From an uncultured Ruminococcus sp. (GTDB lineage Bacteria > Bacillota > Clostridia > Oscillospirales > Ruminococcaceae): a DNA stretch of 64,000 nt. The DNA lies in NCBI GenBank assembly GCA_910576995.1, contig CAJTLC010000015.1, forward strand, positions 1 through 64,000, in the 5' to 3' direction. The position numbers and the translations under genes are program-made. Every line of letters begins with the position of its first letter. Within the stretch, counting starts at the first letter, position 1. Below are positions 59,454 to 64,000 of the stretch, piece by piece. Under the pieces are notes generated by a model that was given only the letters and a program-made list of their open reading frames with translations, had not been told where the DNA came from and did no database searches.

Positions 59454-59538
59454 GCGAGTGTGCTGGAATAGGCAGACAGGCACGTTTGAGGGGCGTGTGT
59501 CGAAGGACGTATGGGTTCAAGTCCCATTACTCGCACCA
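59454..59538 (+). tRNA. tRNA-Leu (GAG anticodon)
   Basis: 85 nt including an encoded CCA. Acceptor GCGAGTG / TACTCGC, anticodon stem CACGT / GCGTG with loop TTGAGGG (anticodon GAG, reading CUC/CUU), a long variable arm (GTGTCGAAGGACG) as expected for Leu, and T-arm ATGGG-TTCAAGT-CCCAT. Single gene with its own promoter and terminator. Confidence 0.95.
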
Positions 59539-59569
59539 TCTCCTTACCTTAGGGTAAGGAGATTTTTTT
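59538..59569 (+). terminator. Terminator of tRNA-Leu
   Basis: ATCTCCTTACC-TTA-GGGTAAGGAGAT followed by TTTTTTT. Confidence 0.92.
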
Positions 59570-59598
59570 GTGCTATTTTACAATTCTAAAACAACAAC

Positions 59599-59628
59599 AA
59601 AAAGCTGCCGAATTGCTCGGCAGCTTTT
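59599..59628 (-). terminator. Terminator of the GH48 gene
   Basis: Minus strand AAAGCTGCCGA-GCAAT-TCGGCAGCTTTTT stem-loop directly after the GH48 stop. Confidence 0.88.
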
Positions 59629-59652
59629 CTATGCGATATATTAATTTTTAAA

Positions 59653-62184
59653 TTATTCCGTTACAGGGAAATCGCTCTGCTTGTAGATACCTGCATCCAT
59701 CTTCTGGATTGCGAGAGCGTCAAGAGCAGTTACGCCGTCGCCATTGTTAGCGCAGTCAGCGTTCTTCATACCCTTATCGGTAAGCTTGTATTCGTCCTTA
59801 TTTGTGAGGTACTGGAGGATGAGAGTAGCGTCAGCGATCTCAACCTTGCCGTCAACGTTTGCGTCGCCCCAGAGGATATTGTCATCAGAAGGATCTTCAT
59901 CAGGATCATAACCGTCGGGAAGAGGCTTAACATCAGGATAGAGAAGAGCCATAGTACCTGTAGTCATAAGAGCGTCGCCCATATGCCAGAATCTGTGGAG
60001 CTTGTATGTGTAATCATGCGTTTCACCGGTTTTATCGTAAACAGCCTTAGCTTCCTGATACATAGGATCATCAGCGTAGGACTGACGAATGTCGCTGAAT
60101 GTAACGCCGGGCTTAAGAGGTGAACCGTCAGGCATTGTACCGTTGTAGTAATCCGGAATGAAAACTTCCTGAGTGAATATTCTCTTAAGATTGTCGTTAT
60201 GATCTTCATAAGCGATACCGATATCGTCACGACCAGCATTCCACTGAGCGCTCATGAGTCTGTTAGCGAGGAAGAGAGCCTTTTCGCCGCGCTCTGTACC
60301 CTTCGGATTCTGAGAAGCGGAAGCGTCTACCTTATTAGCAGCAGCGTAGAAGATAAGAGTATTACAGAGTGAAGATACACATCCGATATCTCCCTGTCCG
60401 TAGCCTGTAATCTTGCAGGTAAGACCGCTGTTAGCGTTCTCATCATATGTGCCGTTCCATGAAGCAGGCGAACCGCTCCAGTCAAGGCTTGAAGGAATAG
60501 CGTAAGCCATTTCCGTACCGTCTTCAGCAACATAGTTGAACTTTGTATTCTCAAGGAACCAGTCGATCCATCTGCTGAGAAGATTCTCGAGAGCGTCTTC
60601 AAGAGAAAGACCGCCGTAAAGCTGACCCTCGGACTTATCGCCCTTAGTCTTTACATAGTAGTAAAGTTCAGCAAGACGCTGTGTAGACCATACCTGGTTA
60701 CCGATCCAGTGGTTTGAACCCGGGTCTGCGTATACAGGATGCTCAACGTAAGCCATATCATAGAATGTGGAGTTAACATCGTTAGTGATATCGCCGCCTG
60801 TTCTCGATTCGTTCTCGTACTTACCGTTAGGAGAGTTTGTGCATCCGCCTGCGAACGGACCGTTAGCAGACTGGAGCCAGAGATACATTTCGATCTGTCT
60901 CTGGAGAGACTTAACATAGTCCTGAGTAGCGTTCTTGGACTTCATACCGCTGTTGATATGTTCATCATATGCAAGAGCGTAAGCAGCAAGAGGATTCTGA
61001 TAGAACTGATGCGAGTGCGAGCAGCCGATCTGCCAAGCCCACTGATACTCGCCCCATGAAGCGTCAAGCTGTCCGCCCCATGATGTATACCAAGCCATGA
61101 GGAAGTGCTGTGAATCAAGACCTGAAGAGGGAGTAGCGATACCCTGACCGTTCTTCCAGCATCCGATAGCCTTGTAGTACTTATCGAACATATCGTTACG
61201 GCACTGGTCGCCCATCTTACCTGCGAGACCGGAAACTTCTCCGCAGTCAAGACCGAACTGGTTAGCAAAGTAAACAGCCTGAATAGCACGATCTTCGGCG
61301 TCGGGAGCGTTTGTGAAAGCATACTGCTTCGGAACTTTATCCTTACCGTTGAAGATAGCCTTGATACCGTTCTGGTCATCGCCGCTGCCTTCCATACCGT
61401 ATTTCAGCTCTTCAAGACAAGGCTGAGGAACAGTTTCAAAACATGATTCCTGCTCGCCGCGCTGGAATGTATTGATAAATGTAAGCTTTGTGCTGTCAGC
61501 ATTGTAAGAACCGCCATCTCTTGAACCGCCGAAACCATACCAGTCGTCAACGTCGGCAAGCCAGTGCATGAGGTAGTAACCGTTGTCACTGCCGTAAGCG
61601 GACTTCATGTCGTTATAGATCGGGTTGATAGCGTCAACGCCGTTCTGCTCTGTGGGATATTCGCTGGGATCAGCGCCCTCTTCAGCAGTATCAGCCTTAA
61701 GTTTGTCCTGCTTCCAGATCGTATCATACTTAACTTTGCCTGCGCCGTAAGCGTTCTTTGACCAGCCGGGGATAAGAGCTTCCATAGTCTTCCAGCCCTT
61801 CTGGAAATCGCCTGTAGAGCCGTCGATAACGCCATTCTGAACGAGAACGTCGTGCATAGCAGTTACCCATGAAATATAGGACATAGCCTCGGAAGTAGTC
61901 TCATGACCGTAGTCAGGAGCTTCTACGCAAAGAGTTTCAACTGAGTGGTAAGGTACGCCGAAAGTTCCGGAACCATTGTTTTTCTTTGAAAGATAGCCGT
62001 TTTCCTGACCGTTAGTAATAACGTCGTCGTAAAGTGATTCGAACATCTTGGCATATGACTCGTTAGCGCCGCCTTCTGTTGCCTGCGGTGTTGCAGCAGA
62101 TGCAAATGAAGGAACGATAGCTGTAGCTGACATAGCAGCAGCGAGAACGCCGGCAGCCAATGCCTTATTCTTCTTGCTTATCAT
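59653..62184 (-). CDS. GH48 exocellulase with C-terminal dockerin
   Basis: 843 residues. A signal peptide (MISKKNKALAAGVLAAAMSATAIVPSFASAA) is followed by one GH48 catalytic domain (about 35-690). The family acid/base Glu is in VETLCVEAPDYGHETTSEA, the same spacing as Glu44/Glu55 of Cel48F. A short linker (YDPDEDPSDDN) leads to a type I dockerin (about 770-843), nearly identical to the dockerin of the protein at 25381. GH48 enzymes run processively along cellulose chains, releasing cellobiose, and are usually the most abundant cellulosome enzyme, present once per genome. ATG 62184 has GAGGGG upstream. It is monocistronic, with a strong promoter and a leader of three hairpins. Confidence 0.96.
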   Translation of the reverse strand: MISKKNKALAAGVLAAAMSATAIVPSFASAATPQATEGGANESYAKMFESLYDDVITNGQENGYLSKKNNGSGTFGVPYHSVETLCVEAPDYGHETTSEAMSYISWVTAMHDVLVQNGVIDGSTGDFQKGWKTMEALIPGWSKNAYGAGKVKYDTIWKQDKLKADTAEEGADPSEYPTEQNGVDAINPIYNDMKSAYGSDNGYYLMHWLADVDDWYGFGGSRDGGSYNADSTKLTFINTFQRGEQESCFETVPQPCLEELKYGMEGSGDDQNGIKAIFNGKDKVPKQYAFTNAPDAEDRAIQAVYFANQFGLDCGEVSGLAGKMGDQCRNDMFDKYYKAIGCWKNGQGIATPSSGLDSQHFLMAWYTSWGGQLDASWGEYQWAWQIGCSHSHQFYQNPLAAYALAYDEHINSGMKSKNATQDYVKSLQRQIEMYLWLQSANGPFAGGCTNSPNGKYENESRTGGDITNDVNSTFYDMAYVEHPVYADPGSNHWIGNQVWSTQRLAELYYYVKTKGDKSEGQLYGGLSLEDALENLLSRWIDWFLENTKFNYVAEDGTEMAYAIPSSLDWSGSPASWNGTYDENANSGLTCKITGYGQGDIGCVSSLCNTLIFYAAANKVDASASQNPKGTERGEKALFLANRLMSAQWNAGRDDIGIAYEDHNDNLKRIFTQEVFIPDYYNGTMPDGSPLKPGVTFSDIRQSYADDPMYQEAKAVYDKTGETHDYTYKLHRFWHMGDALMTTGTMALLYPDVKPLPDGYDPDEDPSDDNILWGDANVDGKVEIADATLILQYLTNKDEYKLTDKGMKNADCANNGDGVTALDALAIQKMDAGIYKQSDFPVTE

Positions 62185-62326
62185 TTTTTTAACCCCTCTC
62201 AATAAATATAATTTGGTTTTAAAAATGGTTTACCTGCCCTGACACGGGGGCAGAACGTATACGAAAATACTTCGTATGCTGCGTGTTGATTTACGGAAAC
62301 TACACGCAATTTTCAAACTATTTTCT
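62185..62326 (-). promoter_or_regulatory. Structured 5' leader of the GH48 mRNA
   Basis: About 140 nt with three successive hairpins on the minus strand: GCGTGT..ACACGC, TACGAAGTATTTTCGTA, and CTGCCC-CCGTGTCA-GGGCAG. No known riboswitch class recognised; the structure may stabilise the message. Confidence 0.5.
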
Positions 62327-62332
62327 TAATTT

Positions 62333-62361
62333 ATTATAGAATAAATTTCAGCCGATGTCAA
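62333..62361 (-). promoter_or_regulatory. Promoter of the GH48 gene
   Basis: Minus strand TTGACA (62361-62356), 17-base spacer, TATAAT (62338-62333); full consensus match, consistent with high expression. Confidence 0.9.
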
Positions 62362-62751
62362 CACCTTGCATTGTTTTACATAATACATTCAATAATTTTT
62401 GGTGCAATGCACAATTGCACATTTTTTTTTTGTATAATTTGTCTATGCGGTCTGATACGAAAAAATGAAGTTTATTGCCCGTATGTTAAAAAAGATTATG
62501 TTTTTACCTAATGTTCAAGATTCATCACTCCTACAATATTCTTTCACATAATTTACACACTAAACCGTTATTATTTTATTGTATTTTGCACATATAAACC
62601 TTTATGTTTAACAATTTGTTCTTATTTTGTTAATCTTATATTTATATTTATCTGTCATAATGTTAAAGTATGTAAACAGCGGCGAATATATACTATTATA
62701 ATAGAACATCTCCTTCATGAGTATGTTCATAATTAAAGAAAGGAGAAGCTC
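62362..62751. other. AT-rich divergent intergenic region
   Basis: Gene-free between the GH48 promoter and the ABC gene. It has a TATAAT at 62697-62702 that may serve the ABC operon, without a clear -35 box. A hairpin-like GAACATCTCCTTCATGAGTATGTTC lies near 62704-62728. Nothing else seen. Confidence 0.4.
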
Positions 62752-63777
62752 ATGATTACTATTGAAAATCTAACAAAGTATTACGGCCAGAACCGAGCTG
62801 TAAACAACATAAGCTTTACAATAAACGATAATGAGATTCTTGGCTTTTTGGGTCCAAACGGCGCCGGAAAGTCAACCACAATGAACATGATCGCAGGCTA
62901 TCTTCCGATGTCCAACGGAAAAGTCAGCATCTACGGCTGCGATATCGCCTCCGAATCCGTAAAGGCGAAGAAAAATATCGGTTATCTTCCCGAAATTCCT
63001 CCCGTTTACCCCGATATGCGCGTTAAGGAATACCTTTCCTTCTGCGCGGGATTAAAGCGAATCCCCATGGCGAAAAAGAGTTCGGAAATAAAGCGCGTCA
63101 TGGAACTTCTGAAAATTACAGACGTTAAGGAAAAGCTGATAAAGAATCTCTCAAAAGGCTATAAACAGCGCGTCGGATTTGCGCAGGCTCTTCTCGGCAA
63201 CCCGAAATTTCTTATCCTCGACGAACCTACCGTAGGTCTCGACCCCAATCAGGTTGTTGAGGTAAGACAGATAATCAAGGATCTGAAAAAGGAACATTCC
63301 GTAATTTTCAGTTCCCACATCCTCTCCGAAGTCAGCGCCGTATGCGACCGCGTCGTTATTATCAACAAGGGCGATATCAAGGCGGTCGACACTATAGAAA
63401 ATCTCGAAAAATCGCTGGGCGGCGATCTCTTCCTCAATGTAAAGATCAAGGGAAGCAGGGCTGCGGCCTCAAATATCATCGAACTTGCAAAAGGCGTCAA
63501 GGAAATCGAAAAGATCGACGCCGAGGGCAACGATTTCTTCAATTTCAGAGTGAAGCTTGACGGCGACGGCGGCGACGCTAAAAATGAGATCATGACTGAA
63601 ATGATCAGGCATAATATACAGATTTCCGAAATCTACACGGAAAAGCCCGATCTGGAATCGGTATTCATGGAACTTATAAATAAAAAGTCAAAAAAATCAG
63701 GTCTTGAAGAGCTTTTCGATGAGATAAACGCGGAATCAGAGGATGCCGACGTCTCGGAAAAGGAGGACGAAGAATAA
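62752..63777 (+). CDS. ABC transporter ATP-binding protein
   Basis: 341 residues. Walker A GPNGAGKST (about 37-45), Q-loop YLPEIPPVYPDM, signature LSKGYKQR, Walker B FLILDEPTVGLDP and H-loop IFSSHILSE. The C-terminal ~110 residues are an extension with an acidic tail. It resembles the GldA/CcmA type that pairs with ABC-2 permeases to export lipids, glycans or drugs, or (in Clostridia) gliding-type complexes. AAGGAG precedes the ATG. Its stop overlaps the next gene's start by one base. Confidence 0.93.
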   Translation: MITIENLTKYYGQNRAVNNISFTINDNEILGFLGPNGAGKSTTMNMIAGYLPMSNGKVSIYGCDIASESVKAKKNIGYLPEIPPVYPDMRVKEYLSFCAGLKRIPMAKKSSEIKRVMELLKITDVKEKLIKNLSKGYKQRVGFAQALLGNPKFLILDEPTVGLDPNQVVEVRQIIKDLKKEHSVIFSSHILSEVSAVCDRVVIINKGDIKAVDTIENLEKSLGGDLFLNVKIKGSRAAASNIIELAKGVKEIEKIDAEGNDFFNFRVKLDGDGGDAKNEIMTEMIRHNIQISEIYTEKPDLESVFMELINKKSKKSGLEELFDEINAESEDADVSEKEDEE

Positions 63778-64000
63778 TGTTTTCGATTTACAAAAAGGAT
63801 GTGCAGTCCTTCTTCTATACGCCGTTCGCCTATGTTATGACGGCGCTGTTCACGTTTCTGATCACGCAGATGTTCAATAATCTGCTGGGCAATCTTCCGT
63901 CTGCGGTACTTAGATTTACATTTCCTGAAATTTTCTACAACCTGATCTTCTACTTTATTTTCCTTATCCCCATACTTACTATGCGTACATTCGCCGACGA
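63777..64000 (+). CDS. ABC-2 type permease (partial, runs off window)
   Basis: The first 74 codons, MFSIYKKDVQSFFYTPFAYV..., have two hydrophobic segments and a GldF-like start; it continues beyond 64000. AGGAGG precedes the ATG, which overlaps the ATPase stop (TAATG). It forms the membrane part of the transporter with the preceding ATPase. Confidence 0.85.
   Translation, partial: MFSIYKKDVQSFFYTPFAYVMTALFTFLITQMFNNLLGNLPSAVLRFTFPEIFYNLIFYFIFLIPILTMRTFAD

Overview
The window looks like chromosomal DNA of a low-to-mid GC, cellulolytic member of the Oscillospiraceae, most likely a Ruminococcus of the R. flavefaciens / R. champanellensis type. The evidence is a glycoside hydrolase family 48 (GH48) exocellulase with a C-terminal type I dockerin, three more dockerin proteins, threonine-rich linkers, and strong Firmicute-type Shine-Dalgarno (SD) and TTGACA-17-TATAAT signals. 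The species cannot be fixed from sequence reading alone. No rRNA, prophage, insertion-sequence transposase or CRISPR-cas locus is visible; one tRNA-Leu is present.

Layout. 0-6.5 kb: reverse operon of a small coiled-coil protein, signal peptidase I and a giant Cna_B-type adhesin that seems truncated at its 3' end. 6.9-10.3 kb: an anti-sigma-like membrane protein, a broken secreted-protein gene, and an LPQTG pilin-like protein. 10.4-15.2 kb: pspA with a small membrane partner, a ROK regulator, an auxin-efflux-type transporter and a zinc-ribbon membrane protein, around a gene-free stretch packed with inverted-repeat elements. 15.4-19.7 kb: cytoplasmic GH5, SulP transporter, rmuC. 19.8-25.1 kb: a cell-wall protein, a DUF3343 / cysteine-desulfurase pair and cdaA-cdaR (c-di-AMP synthesis). 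25.4-29.8 kb: two secreted dockerin proteins. 29.8-33.7 kb: malQ-glgP (maltodextrin/glycogen breakdown). 33.8-36.1 kb: a small membrane protein, a lipase and a zinc-ribbon protein. 36.4-42.1 kb: operon of HAD phosphatase, iorA, membrane protein, iorB, paaK and an ACT protein (aryl-pyruvate/aryl-acetate metabolism). 42.4-44.5 kb: a tetrahydrofolate riboswitch ahead of folT-folC. 44.4-53.6 kb: GH25 lysozyme, CNNM/CorC transporter with an unusual leader, tiny membrane peptides, phosphoesterase, O-antigen-ligase-like protein, dockerin-M6 peptidase and RNase Y. 54-59.3 kb: a small membrane protein, 2-hydroxyacid dehydrogenase, proB, proA and a coiled-coil membrane protein with 90-bp tandem repeats. 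59.4-64 kb: tRNA-Leu, the GH48 cellulase, and the start of an ABC transporter operon running off the window.

How the genes work together. The dockerin proteins would dock on cohesin scaffoldins outside this window to form a cellulosome. MalQ/GlgP and the cytoplasmic GH5 handle imported oligosaccharides. The adhesins need a sortase that is not in the window.

The most unusual feature is a family of roughly 160-220 bp imperfect palindromes. They share a core, but each copy has its own matching outer arms. Three lie exactly between a promoter and its gene, and others provide stop codons for neighbouring genes. Two further leaders (a sorting-signal protein gene and iorB) share a 51-nt motif whose 3' half looks like a type I-C CRISPR repeat. 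The CorC-type gene is preceded by a 32-codon upstream ORF that ends inside a hairpin. These RNA-level elements are the best candidates for undescribed biology here.
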